A stretch of DNA of 64,000 nucleotides from Anaerolineae bacterium. GTDB lineage: Bacteria > Chloroflexota > Anaerolineae > Aggregatilineales > Phototrophicaceae. The stretch covers positions 1-64,000 of the forward strand of contig JAJEBK010000032.1 in assembly GCA_022823945.1 (NCBI GenBank), given 5' to 3'. Positions 37,095 through 45,835 of the stretch are shown here, one piece after another. The notes below the pieces were generated by a model. The model made no database searches and was not told the DNA's origin. It saw nothing but the letters and a program-made list of their open reading frames with translations. The translations under genes were made by a program, and so were the position numbers. Numbering within the stretch: position 1 is the stretch's first letter; each line of letters begins with the position of its first letter.

Positions 37095-38114
37095 TCAAGT
37101 TGCCGCCAGGAATCCAACCCGTTCCTGCGCCAGCTTGAGTGTGTCTTCAGCGATGGCAGCGGCTTTTTCCCGTCCGCCCCGCAGCACCGAATCGAGGTAA
37201 CCGGCTTCGTTCATAAGCTGGTAATAACGCGTCTGCAGCGGCTCCAACGCCCCCAAAACGCAATCGGCGACATCGCGCTTGAGATCGCCATACCCCTTGC
37301 CAGCGAAGTGCGCCTCGATACTTTCGCGCGAATCGCCGCTGATTGCCTGGTAGATCGTCAGCAGGTTGTTGATGCCGGCGCGTTCGGGATCGCTGCTGAA
37401 GCGGATTTCGCGGCGCGAGTCGGTCACCGCGCGCATGATCTTCTTGCGCGCCCGCGGCAGTCCGTCCAGCAAAAAGATGGCGTGGTTGTCGGATTCTTCG
37501 CTCTTGGACATCTTGGCGGTGGGATTGTCCAAGCCCATAACGCGCGCGCCGGCTTTGGGCGTCATCACCGCCGGCAGCGTGAAAGTCTCGCCGTAGAGGT
37601 GGTTAAAGCGCTGCGCTAAATCTCGCGTGAATTCCAGGTGTTGCCGCTGGTCATCGCCAACTGGTACGAGCTCTGCGTGATACAGCAGGATGTCGGCTGC
37701 CATCAAACTGGGATAATTGAGCAGCCCGGCACCGATAGATTCTTGCGCTTGCCGCGCCGATTTGTCCTTGAACTGCGTCATGCGCTGCAGCCAGCCCAGC
37801 GGCGCCATGCAAGTGAGCATCCAGGCCAGTTCCGAATGCGCCGGAATCTGTGATTGCACGAAGATGGTCGAGACATCGGGGTCGATCCCCGAGGCGATGT
37901 ACATGGCGGCGCTTTCGCGGGTCTTTTGGCGCAGCTCGGCCGGGTCTTGCGGCATGGTGATGGCATGCAGGTCGACTACGCAATAAAAGCAATCGTATTC
38001 CTGCTGCACCGCCACCCATTGCTTCAGTGCACCCAAGTAATTGCCGATTGTCAGGTTGCCCGAAGGCTGAATGCCCGAAAGGACACGCGGCTTGCTCATC
38101 TGGTCATGCACCAT
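37095..38114 (-). CDS. trpS: Tryptophanyl-tRNA synthetase
   Basis: A class I synthetase charging tRNA-Trp. The nucleotide-binding HIGH-type motif is PSGNLTIGNYLG and the KMSKS motif is AKMSKSEES. LVPVGDDQRQHLEFTRDLA is a TrpS hallmark. 339 residues is the normal size. ATG 38114 is chosen (GGAAG just upstream); the next Met at 38099 is also possible. The far upstream ORF start at 38207 has no family support. Confidence 0.95.
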   Translation of the reverse strand: MVHDQMSKPRVLSGIQPSGNLTIGNYLGALKQWVAVQQEYDCFYCVVDLHAITMPQDPAELRQKTRESAAMYIASGIDPDVSTIFVQSQIPAHSELAWMLTCMAPLGWLQRMTQFKDKSARQAQESIGAGLLNYPSLMAADILLYHAELVPVGDDQRQHLEFTRDLAQRFNHLYGETFTLPAVMTPKAGARVMGLDNPTAKMSKSEESDNHAIFLLDGLPRARKKIMRAVTDSRREIRFSSDPERAGINNLLTIYQAISGDSRESIEAHFAGKGYGDLKRDVADCVLGALEPLQTRYYQLMNEAGYLDSVLRGGREKAAAIAEDTLKLAQERVGFLAAT

Positions 38115-38339
38115 GCTGTCTTCCGCATTTTGTTGTGTGGGACCTGCGCAGATTGTAGCCAAATCGGACTCATTCATCAAGCGCCAGGCGTACGGCGGGC
38201 AGGCCAATCGCCACAGACTGCTTGTTTGCCACCGAGGCAGTGTGTCGCAGCGTTTAATCTAGTAAGGAAGAGAACTTAGGAATCCGTGTTGCCATGAGGA
38301 CGAACCTGTCAGTCCCTCCAAATTAAAATGAACGCTTTT

Positions 38340-38375
38340 CTCTGTGTTCTCGGTGTCCTCTGTTATCTCTGTGTT
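38340..38375. repeat. Four tandem 9-bp repeats between smpB and trpS
   Basis: CTCTGTGTT, CTCGGTGTC, CTCTGTTAT, CTCTGTGTT on the plus strand, that is AACACAGAG-like units on the coding (minus) strand. They start at 38340, 38349, 38358 and 38367. The rest of the 284-bp gap (38115-38398) shows no gene, tRNA or tmRNA. Confidence 0.7.
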
Positions 38376-38398
38376 GCGCTTTTATGCGCTTGCCCCGG

Positions 38399-38857
38399 CT
38401 AGCGATCTTTCAGCGCGCGTTCGATCTGGCGGTTGGCATCGCGCTTTGCCAGGTCGGCGCGTTTGTCATAGCGCTTTTTGCCGCGCGCCACACCGATCTC
38501 GACCTTGGCGCGTCCACGTTCCAGGTAAATTTGCAGCGGAATCGCGGTCATGCCGCCTTCGCGCAATTTGCTGATGATGCGGTTGATTTCACGTCGATGC
38601 AGCAGTAGCTTGCGGGGACGCCGCGGGTCGCTGTGTCCGAATCGGCGGGCGTCTTTATAAGGCGCGATGTGAATGTTGACCAGCCACAGCTCGCCTTCTT
38701 TCGCCTGCACATAGCCGTCGCCAATGTTGATGCTGCCATTGCGGATCGACTTGATTTCCGAGCCCATCAGCACCAAGCCAGCATCGTAACGATCGCGCAC
38801 ATCGTAGTCTCGTCGGGCTTTGCGGTTGCGGGTTACGAGTTTCCGGGGCGCGCTCAT
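38399..38857 (-). CDS. smpB: SsrA-binding protein SmpB
   Basis: SmpB delivers tmRNA to stalled ribosomes. The 152-residue protein shows family blocks: NRKARRDYDVRDRYDAGLVL, GSEIKSIRNGSINIGDGYV, then LLLHRREINRI and the basic C-terminal tail KKRYDKRADLAKRDANRQIE that occupies the mRNA channel. The length is normal. A tmRNA gene was looked for on both sides and not found in this window. Confidence 0.97.
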   Translation of the reverse strand: MSAPRKLVTRNRKARRDYDVRDRYDAGLVLMGSEIKSIRNGSINIGDGYVQAKEGELWLVNIHIAPYKDARRFGHSDPRRPRKLLLHRREINRIISKLREGGMTAIPLQIYLERGRAKVEIGVARGKKRYDKRADLAKRDANRQIERALKDR

Positions 38858-38920
38858 GCTCGGCTCGCTGGCGGTCGGCTTCGGGCAGAAACACCATCAT
38901 ACGGGGAAGCAAGCCGCGAT

Positions 38921-40513
38921 TCAACCCAGCTGCTTCCACTCGCGCTGGAAAGCCCGGTCGTCGATCGCGCCACTGGCAAAGTCACGAAAAAATTGCACTT
39001 CCAAGCCAATCAAGCGCAACCTTGCGCCCGGATCATCGCAATTCAGCAAGCCAGCCGCCACCGCATCCAGCTCGGCAGGAATTTCGTCCGCCAGCGTCAC
39101 TACCGCCTGCATAATCGCCGCGATCTTGGCGTTGAAATCCGCGCCTGGCAAAGCGCAAGTCTGCAAGACCAGGGTGTTACCCGCGTCTGAATCGCGCAGG
39201 AAAGCCTGCTTTGGATCTAGCGTGAAGCCTCGAATCTGCTGCGTGACCTGCTGGACAAAGTCGCTTTCGGCTCTGGGCAGCGGCACAAAGGTCGGGCTGG
39301 GCGCGAGTGCCGGCGCTGGTTCAACCGGCTGCGCAGGCTGGTCAGTTGCCGTGGCAGCGATTTCAACAGCCGCTTCTGGCATAACCTCCGGGGCTTCGGC
39401 TGTGGCTGTGGCAATCGGTTCCTCGACCACCGTAGAGACAGTTGCTTCGCGCGGGGCTTCGGAAAGCTGCTTCCACTCGCGCTGGAAATCCCTGTCGTCG
39501 ATCGCGCCACTGGCGAAGTCGCGAATCAAGCGCGCTTCCGTGCCAATCAAGTGCAACGCTGCGCCTGGATCATCGCAATTCAACAAGCCGGCCGCCAGCG
39601 CATCCAGCTCAGCAGGAATCTCGTCCGCCAGCGTCACTACCGTCTGTATGATCGACGCGACCTTGGCGTTAAAATCCGGACCTGGCAAAGCGCAAGTCTG
39701 CAAGACCAGGGTGTTGCCCGCGTTTGAATAAAACAGGAATGTCTGCTGCGGATCGAGGCTGAATTCATCAATCTGCTGGGCAACCCGTTGGACAAAGTCG
39801 CTTTCGGCTTTGGGCAGCGGCGCATAGGTCGGGCTGGGCGCAAATGTCGGCGCTGGTTCAATTGTTTGCTCTGCGACAAGCGTTCCCGCTATCTCTGCGC
39901 TGGCGGCCGCTTGGTCCTGCATTGGAGATATCTCTTCTTGCGGGACAGCTGTGCCAATACTAAAAGTATCGCTATCGCTGGGCTGTGCGGGCGCTTCGAC
40001 TAGGGTAGACGGCTGCGGAGTCGACAATATGCCTGACAACAGTTGATTGATGTCGATCGCGCCAGTGGCAATCAAAACGCCACCCACGATCAGCAACAGC
40101 AGCGCCGTGACCAGTACGGTGGTGCCGATGCGCGCCGACTGCTGGTTGGTCTGCGGCGTGCCAACAGCGGGTTGCAAGTCTTCCCAATCGTCGATGTCGA
40201 TATCAGCATTCTGCGCGGCCACCGACTCGTTTGCTGTCAAAGGGTCGGCGGTCAAAAGGGGCGCTTCGAGCCGATTCATGTCTTGCGCAAGCTCGCGCGC
40301 GCCCGGATATAAGGGGTCCAGCTCCAGCACACGCCGCAATGCCGCCTGCCCTATGCTGATGTCGCGGACGGCGTGGGCATATACCCACCAAACGCCGGCG
40401 TTATCGGCATCCGACTCCAGCAGCGGGACAAGGAGTTCTTGAGCCGCTTCCAGCTCGCCTCGTTCAATGAGCTCGTGCGCATTTTGCAGCGCAGTGGATT
40501 TGGCATTACTCAT
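38921..40513 (-). CDS. Single-pass membrane protein with TPR-like N-terminus and two duplicated extracellular domains
   Basis: 530 residues. Residues 1-75 resemble a TPR pair (NAHELIERGELEAAQELLVP). One membrane segment lies near 130-150 (GTTVLVTALLLLIVGGVLIA). Outside it are two copies of a ~130-residue domain I do not recognise, each starting AESDFVQ(R/Q)V, containing LVLQTCALPG and ADEIPAELDA, and ending DFQREWKQL or AFQREWKQL. They are joined by a Pro/Ala/Thr linker. The copies are also near-identical in DNA at a 537-bp spacing. The topology suggests a sensor or wall-contact protein. Confidence 0.75.
   Translation of the reverse strand: MSNAKSTALQNAHELIERGELEAAQELLVPLLESDADNAGVWWVYAHAVRDISIGQAALRRVLELDPLYPGARELAQDMNRLEAPLLTADPLTANESVAAQNADIDIDDWEDLQPAVGTPQTNQQSARIGTTVLVTALLLLIVGGVLIATGAIDINQLLSGILSTPQPSTLVEAPAQPSDSDTFSIGTAVPQEEISPMQDQAAASAEIAGTLVAEQTIEPAPTFAPSPTYAPLPKAESDFVQRVAQQIDEFSLDPQQTFLFYSNAGNTLVLQTCALPGPDFNAKVASIIQTVVTLADEIPAELDALAAGLLNCDDPGAALHLIGTEARLIRDFASGAIDDRDFQREWKQLSEAPREATVSTVVEEPIATATAEAPEVMPEAAVEIAATATDQPAQPVEPAPALAPSPTFVPLPRAESDFVQQVTQQIRGFTLDPKQAFLRDSDAGNTLVLQTCALPGADFNAKIAAIMQAVVTLADEIPAELDAVAAGLLNCDDPGARLRLIGLEVQFFRDFASGAIDDRAFQREWKQLG
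38931..39845 (-). repeat. 537-bp-spaced intragenic duplication
   Basis: The sequence tgcttccactcgcgctggaa occurs at 38931 and again at 39468, and similarity continues for about 370 bp in each copy. The 537-bp offset equals 179 codons, so the duplication keeps the frame. High DNA identity suggests a recent event or ongoing gene conversion. Confidence 0.88.
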
Positions 40514-40599
40514 AAAGATTCCTTACAACAACCCATTTTGATGGGCGATAGAGACAGGTTCACGCGGGCAGTGTACAAGCGCTTGCAAGCTGGCGCAAC

Positions 40600-40624
40600 A
40601 AAAAAGCCCGCCACCCTGGCGAGC
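40600..40624 (-). terminator. Terminator after tRNA-Leu
   Basis: On the minus strand, GCTCGCCA pairs with TGGCGGGC around the loop GGG, followed by six T. Confidence 0.85.
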
Positions 40625-40630
40625 TGTAAA

Positions 40631-40712
40631 TGCCCTGAAGAGGACTCGAACCTCCACCCCGTTAAGGACACGGCCCTCAACCGTGCGCGTCTGCCAGTTC
40701 CGCCATCAGGGC
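40631..40712 (-). tRNA. tRNA-Leu (anticodon GAG)
   Basis: The acceptor GCCCTGA pairs with TTCAGGGC (one extra base joined to the T-arm), discriminator A. The anticodon stem CACGG/CCGTG encloses TTGAGGG, giving GAG (reads CTC and CTT). A long variable arm (TCCTTAACGGGG) marks a class II tRNA. Confidence 0.93.
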
Positions 40713-40867
40713 AATCGTGTCATGAAGTATACGCCGCGCGCCTACGATGTCAAGTGCAGCCGACAGTGCGCGCTCGTACTGAATCTTGAGCGAGCGACAG
40801 TCCTGCCCTATGATAAGGTGCAGCTTGCGGCTGTTTTAGCGACACACTTCGGAAGGCTAGGACCGGA

Positions 40868-41866
40868 ATGCGCATAGCGCTTGATGCGATGGGGACAGAC
40901 AGCCGCCCTGTCAACGATATTGCCGGCGGCGTGCTGGCTGCCAATGAATTCGGCGATACCATCGTGCTGGTCGGTGACGAGGCGCGCATCAATCGCGAAT
41001 TGCAGAATCACCAGGTTAATGACGGCGCGGTGGAGATCTTGCACGCGCCCGCCGATATCGCCATGGACGAGAAGCCCACCGATGTGCTCAAAGCCAGCCC
41101 GACCTCATCAATCTATATTGCGCTGGACGCGGTCAAACGCGGCGAGGTTGACGCTTTTGTCACGATGGGCAACACGGGCGCTGTACATGCCATCGCTACA
41201 TTGAAGACTTTGCGGCGCATCCCCGGCGTCAAACGTCCAGTGCTTTCGGCGCTCTTCCCCATCAATCAACATCGGATGATCTTTCTGGATGTCGGCGCGA
41301 ATGCGGATGTACGGGCAGAATGGGTGCCGCAATTCGCCATCATGGGCAGCATCTATGCCCAGCGCGTGCTCGATTGCCCGCAGCCGCGCATCGCCCTGCT
41401 TTCCAATGGCGCGGAGGATACCAAAGGCAACCTGCTCATCCGCGAGTCGGCGGAATTGCTGCGCCACAGCAATCTCAATTTCGTCGGCAATGTCGAGCCG
41501 GTCGAGCTGATGGGACCCGTGGCTGATGTGGTCGTGATGGATGGCTTCGTCGGCAACATTGTGCTCAAGATGTTTGAAGCGACCGCGCACTATGTGGCGA
41601 CATTGATCCGCCAGGAATTTCGTAATGATCTGCTGTCCACCCTGGGTGGCGCGCTGGCGCAACCGGCTTTCAAGCGCATCCGTCGCCAGGTCGATACATC
41701 CGAGATCGGCGGCGCGCCACTGCTGGGCGTGAATGGGGTTGTCATCATTGGGCACGGGCAGAACTCGCCCATCGGCATCAAAAATGCCATCCAGCAAGCC
41801 CGCGCTGCCGTTCGCGAAGATGTCATCGGCGCGATCCGTTCGGGCATTGCCCGGCAAGCCAGATGA
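40868..41866 (+). CDS. plsX: Phosphate acyltransferase PlsX
   Basis: PlsX converts acyl-ACP to acyl phosphate for phospholipid synthesis. The 332-residue protein opens RIALDAMGTDSRPVNDIAGG. It contains SPTSSIYIALDAVKRGEVDA, TMGNTGA, then LDVGANADV, VMDGFVGNIVLKM and LLGVNGVVIIGHG. It is followed after 13 bp by fabF, a common pairing of fatty acid and phospholipid genes. AGGACCGG precedes the ATG. Confidence 0.96.
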   Translation: MRIALDAMGTDSRPVNDIAGGVLAANEFGDTIVLVGDEARINRELQNHQVNDGAVEILHAPADIAMDEKPTDVLKASPTSSIYIALDAVKRGEVDAFVTMGNTGAVHAIATLKTLRRIPGVKRPVLSALFPINQHRMIFLDVGANADVRAEWVPQFAIMGSIYAQRVLDCPQPRIALLSNGAEDTKGNLLIRESAELLRHSNLNFVGNVEPVELMGPVADVVVMDGFVGNIVLKMFEATAHYVATLIRQEFRNDLLSTLGGALAQPAFKRIRRQVDTSEIGGAPLLGVNGVVIIGHGQNSPIGIKNAIQQARAAVREDVIGAIRSGIARQAR

Positions 41867-41879
41867 GCCGGAGCCAACA

Positions 41880-43148
41880 ATGGAGCTAATGCGAAGAGGG
41901 AAGAAGCGCGTTGTCATCACAGGCTTGGGCCTCGTTTCGCCTTTGGGTGACAAGCTGGCCTTTTGGGATGCCTTGCAGCGGGGCGAAAGCGGCATCCGCA
42001 AGCTGCAGAATATCGAAAGCGCGCACCTGGATGTACGCATCGGCGGCGAAGTAAAGGACTTCGATTCCTCGGCAGTGATCCGCCCCAAAGAAGCGCGGCG
42101 CATGGGCAGAGCCACGCAATTCGCGCTGGTGGCATCGCACCAGGCGGTCGAAGACGCCGGTTTGTCGCGGGGTGCGATGCGCGATATGGGCGAGCGAGTC
42201 GCCACCATAATCGGCACGACTTTGGGCAGTTATGAAGTGGGCGAGAAAGGCATTCGCGCCTGGCGAGACTCTGACTATCGGCGCGCCAACCCCACCAGCA
42301 TCGTCAACGCCTTGCCCAATATGCCGGCGCATTATGTGAGTAAGATGTTCGGCGCGGTGGGCCCGCTGATTACGCCTTCTGTCGCCTGCGCAACGGGCAT
42401 CCAGGCGGTGGGAGAAGCCTGCGACCTCATCCAGCTGGGCAAGTGCGATCTGGCGCTGGCGGGGGCGATGGATGCCGTCATCATCGACTATATCCTGGCT
42501 GGTTTCAGCGCGACCCGCGCATTGACGCGCGACTATAACGATGACCCAACTGCCGCCAGCCGTCCCTTTGACAGCGATCGATCCGGTTTCGTCCTGGGCG
42601 AAGGCGGCGCGGTCTTCATTGTCGAAAGCATCGAAAGCGCTCTGCAGCGCGATGCGACCATCTATGCCGAGATTCTGGGCTATGCCGCGTCGTCGGATGC
42701 GTATCATGTTGCCGCGCCCGACCCCCATGGCGGCGGCGCAAAACGAGCCATGCAGTGGGCGCTGGACGATGCCGCGGTCAACAGTGATGAGATTGAAACC
42801 ATCAATGCGCATGGCAGCTCCACGCAAGCCAACGACGCCATTGAAACTGCGGCGATCAAACAGGTTTTTGGCGAACAGGCATACAAGATCCCCGTCAATT
42901 CCACCAAGAGCATGATCGGGCATGCCATGGCTGGCTGTGGTTCGCAAGAATTGGCGGCTTGCCTGATGACACTAACGCGCGAGGTGCTGCATCCGACCAT
43001 CAATTATCACAGTCCCGACCCAAACTGCGACCTGGATTATGTGCCCAACACGGCGCGGGATGTGCCTGGCATACGCACCATTATGTCCAACAGCTTTGGA
43101 CTGGGCGGGCAGAATGCGTCTATTGTCTTGCGCAAGCTCCAGGACTGA
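41880..43148 (+). CDS. fabF: 3-oxoacyl-ACP synthase II (FabF)
   Basis: A condensing enzyme of fatty acid elongation. The Cys-His-His triad is present: Cys170 in SVACATG, His in NAHGSSTQANDA and His in KSMIGHAMAGCG. RVVITGLGLVSPLG opens the fold and SNSFGLGGQNAS closes it. ATG 41880 (CGGAG 6 nt upstream) gives 422 residues; ATG 41889 also fits. It forms an operon with plsX and runs 9 bp from trmFO. Confidence 0.95.
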   Translation: MELMRRGKKRVVITGLGLVSPLGDKLAFWDALQRGESGIRKLQNIESAHLDVRIGGEVKDFDSSAVIRPKEARRMGRATQFALVASHQAVEDAGLSRGAMRDMGERVATIIGTTLGSYEVGEKGIRAWRDSDYRRANPTSIVNALPNMPAHYVSKMFGAVGPLITPSVACATGIQAVGEACDLIQLGKCDLALAGAMDAVIIDYILAGFSATRALTRDYNDDPTAASRPFDSDRSGFVLGEGGAVFIVESIESALQRDATIYAEILGYAASSDAYHVAAPDPHGGGAKRAMQWALDDAAVNSDEIETINAHGSSTQANDAIETAAIKQVFGEQAYKIPVNSTKSMIGHAMAGCGSQELAACLMTLTREVLHPTINYHSPDPNCDLDYVPNTARDVPGIRTIMSNSFGLGGQNASIVLRKLQD

Positions 43149-43157
43149 GGAGGCGAT

Positions 43158-44510
43158 TTGTCGACAGTTGTGACTGTTATCGGCGGGGGATTGGCTGGCA
43201 GCGAGGCAGCCTGGCAGTTGGCGGAGCGCGGGCATCGCGTGTTGCTCTACGAAATGCGCCCGGTCCAGTCTACTGGCGCGCATGTCAGCAGCAGTCTGGC
43301 TGAGCTGGTATGCAGCAATTCGCTCGGCTCGAAGCTGCCCGACCGCGCGACCGGCTTGCTGCAAAGCGAAATGCGCGCTTTGGGGTCTCTGCTGATGCGC
43401 TGCGCCGAGGCGACTGCGGTGCCGGCTGGCGGCGCGCTGGCTGTCGACCGCGAACGATTTGCCGAGCAGGTCACGCAGACCCTCAGCAGCCACCCCAATA
43501 TTCAAATCCGCCGAGAAGAAGTTACCAGGCTGCGGCTGGACGAAGCCTGCATTGTCGCCACGGGTCCGCTCACATCGCCGGCGCTGGCGGACGAGATTGG
43601 CAGGCTGACCGGCGAGGAATATCTGTATTTCTACGACGCCATTTCGCCCATTGTGCGCGCCAGCAGCATCGACATGTCCAGCGCTTTCTCTGCCAATCGC
43701 TATGGACGGGGCGAACAAAATGGCGCGGACTATATCAACTGTCCGCTGGAGCGCGACGAGTATTATGCTTTTGTGCGCGCCTTGCAAACTGCCGAAATTA
43801 TCGAGCTGCGCGACTTTGAACGCGAAGACCCCAACTTCTTTGAAGGCTGCGTGCCTGTCGAACAGCTGGCAAAGCGCGGCGACGACACATTGGCTTTTGG
43901 CCCGATGCGCCCGGTCGGCTTGACCAATCCACATACGGGCCGGCGTCCTTTCGCGGTTGTGCAGCTGCGGCAAGATGACCTGGCTGGCAGCCTCTACAAT
44001 ATCGTCGGCTTCCAAACCAATATCCGCTGGGGACAGCAGCGAGATATCCTGCGCATGCTGCCAGGCTTGCAAAGCGCCGAGTTCATCCGCATGGGACAGA
44101 TGCACCGCAACACCTACCTGAATGCGCCCGCCCTGCTCTGCGCCACCATGCGATTCCGCGCGCAGCCGCGGCTTTACTTCGCGGGGCAGCTGACCGGCAT
44201 TGAAGGCTATGTGGGCAATATCGCTACGGGCTTGATGGCAGCTCTGAACCTGTCTCGGCAGCTGCGGGGCCTGGATGCGTGGACTCCCCCGCGCGAGACG
44301 ATGCTGGGCGCGCTCTGCCATTATGTAACGCATGCAGACGCCAGACGATTCCAGCCTATGAAAGCAAATCTGGGCATCTTGCCGCCGCTGGCGACGCGCA
44401 TCAAGAACAAGGCGCAGCGCCGATCCGCTTATGCCGAGCGCGCAAACGCAGCCATCGAAATGTCCCTAGCCACTCTGGACGATGACATCAGCAAGTCGAG
44501 CCGCGCATGA
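43158..44510 (+). CDS. trmFO: Folate-dependent tRNA (uracil-5-)-methyltransferase TrmFO
   Basis: This FAD enzyme makes ribothymidine at tRNA position 54 using methylenetetrahydrofolate. The FAD-binding motif VIGGGLAGSEAAWQLA is at the N-terminus, followed by LYEMRP and ELVCSNSLGS. TGIEGYVGNIATGLMAA near the C-terminus is characteristic. The start is TTG 43158, set by GAGGAGG about 5 nt upstream; no ATG lies near. The stop overlaps the hflX ATG as ATGA. Confidence 0.95.
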   Translation: MSTVVTVIGGGLAGSEAAWQLAERGHRVLLYEMRPVQSTGAHVSSSLAELVCSNSLGSKLPDRATGLLQSEMRALGSLLMRCAEATAVPAGGALAVDRERFAEQVTQTLSSHPNIQIRREEVTRLRLDEACIVATGPLTSPALADEIGRLTGEEYLYFYDAISPIVRASSIDMSSAFSANRYGRGEQNGADYINCPLERDEYYAFVRALQTAEIIELRDFEREDPNFFEGCVPVEQLAKRGDDTLAFGPMRPVGLTNPHTGRRPFAVVQLRQDDLAGSLYNIVGFQTNIRWGQQRDILRMLPGLQSAEFIRMGQMHRNTYLNAPALLCATMRFRAQPRLYFAGQLTGIEGYVGNIATGLMAALNLSRQLRGLDAWTPPRETMLGALCHYVTHADARRFQPMKANLGILPPLATRIKNKAQRRSAYAERANAAIEMSLATLDDDISKSSRA

Positions 44511-45829
44511 CAGATTTCGCATTTCGGCGCGATGAAAATGCCGAGCGTGGCTACCTGGTCGGCGTGGCGCTGCGGCAGGGGCACTCGCTGATTTCGGTCG
44601 CGGATTCGCTTGCGGAGTTGGCGCTGCTCGCAGAAACGGCTGGCATCCGCGTTGTGGGGCAAACGCAGCAGACCTTGCGCCGCATCAACCCCAAGACCAT
44701 GGTCGGCGCAGGCAAATTGGAAGAAATCGCCGAGCAAGTGATCGTCTGCGCTGCCAATGTAGTCATCTTTGATGATGAGCTTTCGCCGCGGCATCAACGC
44801 GAGATTGAAAAGCTGCTGGGCGAATCTGTGCGCCTGCTGGATCGGTCGGCGCTGATTCTGGATATCTTTGCACAGCATGCCCGCACCAGCGAAGGCGCGC
44901 TGCAAGTTGAACTGGCGCAATACGAATATCGCCTGCCTCGTCTCACGCGGCAATGGACGCACCTGGCGCGGCAAGCCGGTGGTGGCGCTGCACGCGGTGG
45001 AGCTGGCGGCGTGGGGCTGCGAGGTCCTGGCGAAACGCAGTTGGAAGTTGACCGCCGCGAAATCACGCGCAAAATAACCAGATTGAAAACCGACCTGGAG
45101 CAAGTGCGCGCCCACCGCAGCCTGCACCGCTCGCGCAGACAACATTCGGGTCTGCCCATGGCCGTGCTGGTGGGTTATACCAACGCCGGCAAGTCAACAT
45201 TGATCAACGCGCTGAGCGACTCGGATATATTTGTCGCCGACCAGTTATTCGCCACGCTCGATCCAACCACGCGCCGTATCAACTTGCCCGATGGCAGTGA
45301 GGCGCTGTTGAGCGACACGGTCGGATTCATCCAGAAGCTGCCGACTACATTGATCGCCGCATTCCGCGCTACGCTGGAAGAAGTTACCGAAGCCGATCTG
45401 CTGCTGCATGTAGTCGATATCAGCCACGCCAACGCCGCCCAGCATATTGAAGCGGTCGAAGATATACTGGCAGAAATAGACGCCGCGCGCATGCCGAGGC
45501 TGTTGATCCTGAACAAGATTGACCGGCTGCCGGGCGCTCCGCCACAACTGCCGCTCATCGACAATTACGAAGCCATCGTGCCCATCTCTGCACAAACCGG
45601 GCTTGGATTGGATGCCTTGCTGGATACGATCGCCCATGTCGTAGCGCGACAACGCATCCAGTTGGATATTGTCATTCCCTACCAAGCCGGACAGGTCTAT
45701 TCCGATTTGTATGATAAAGGCTATATCGAATCGGAACGGACGAGCGCTACGGGCTGGGAGCTGCGCCTGAGCCTTCCCCAAGCCTTGCGCGGCAATTATC
45801 AGCGCTATGCTGTCGGGGTTGGGGACTAG
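44507..45829 (+). CDS. hflX: GTPase HflX
   Basis: A ribosome-associated GTPase that splits stalled ribosomes under stress. The N-terminal HflX domain includes INPKTMVGAGKLEE and VIFDDELSPRHQREIE. The linker GGAARGGAGGVGLRGPGE matches the Gly-rich HflX segment. The G domain shows GYTNAGKSTL, DTVGFIQKLP and NKIDRL. 440 residues is usual. It is coupled to trmFO by a 4-bp overlap and is last in the plsX-fabF-trmFO-hflX unit. Confidence 0.95.
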   Translation: MTDFAFRRDENAERGYLVGVALRQGHSLISVADSLAELALLAETAGIRVVGQTQQTLRRINPKTMVGAGKLEEIAEQVIVCAANVVIFDDELSPRHQREIEKLLGESVRLLDRSALILDIFAQHARTSEGALQVELAQYEYRLPRLTRQWTHLARQAGGGAARGGAGGVGLRGPGETQLEVDRREITRKITRLKTDLEQVRAHRSLHRSRRQHSGLPMAVLVGYTNAGKSTLINALSDSDIFVADQLFATLDPTTRRINLPDGSEALLSDTVGFIQKLPTTLIAAFRATLEEVTEADLLLHVVDISHANAAQHIEAVEDILAEIDAARMPRLLILNKIDRLPGAPPQLPLIDNYEAIVPISAQTGLGLDALLDTIAHVVARQRIQLDIVIPYQAGQVYSDLYDKGYIESERTSATGWELRLSLPQALRGNYQRYAVGVGD

Positions 45830-45835
45830 CGCCGA

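Noticed and set aside
38115-38398. tmRNA (ssrA) gene next to smpB
   Set aside because: No acceptor/T-arm pair or tag-peptide reading frame could be found in the gap.
42972-44333. 453-codon minus-strand frame opposite trmFO
   Set aside because: TrmFO is unambiguous on the plus strand; the antisense frame is an artefact of GC-rich codon structure.
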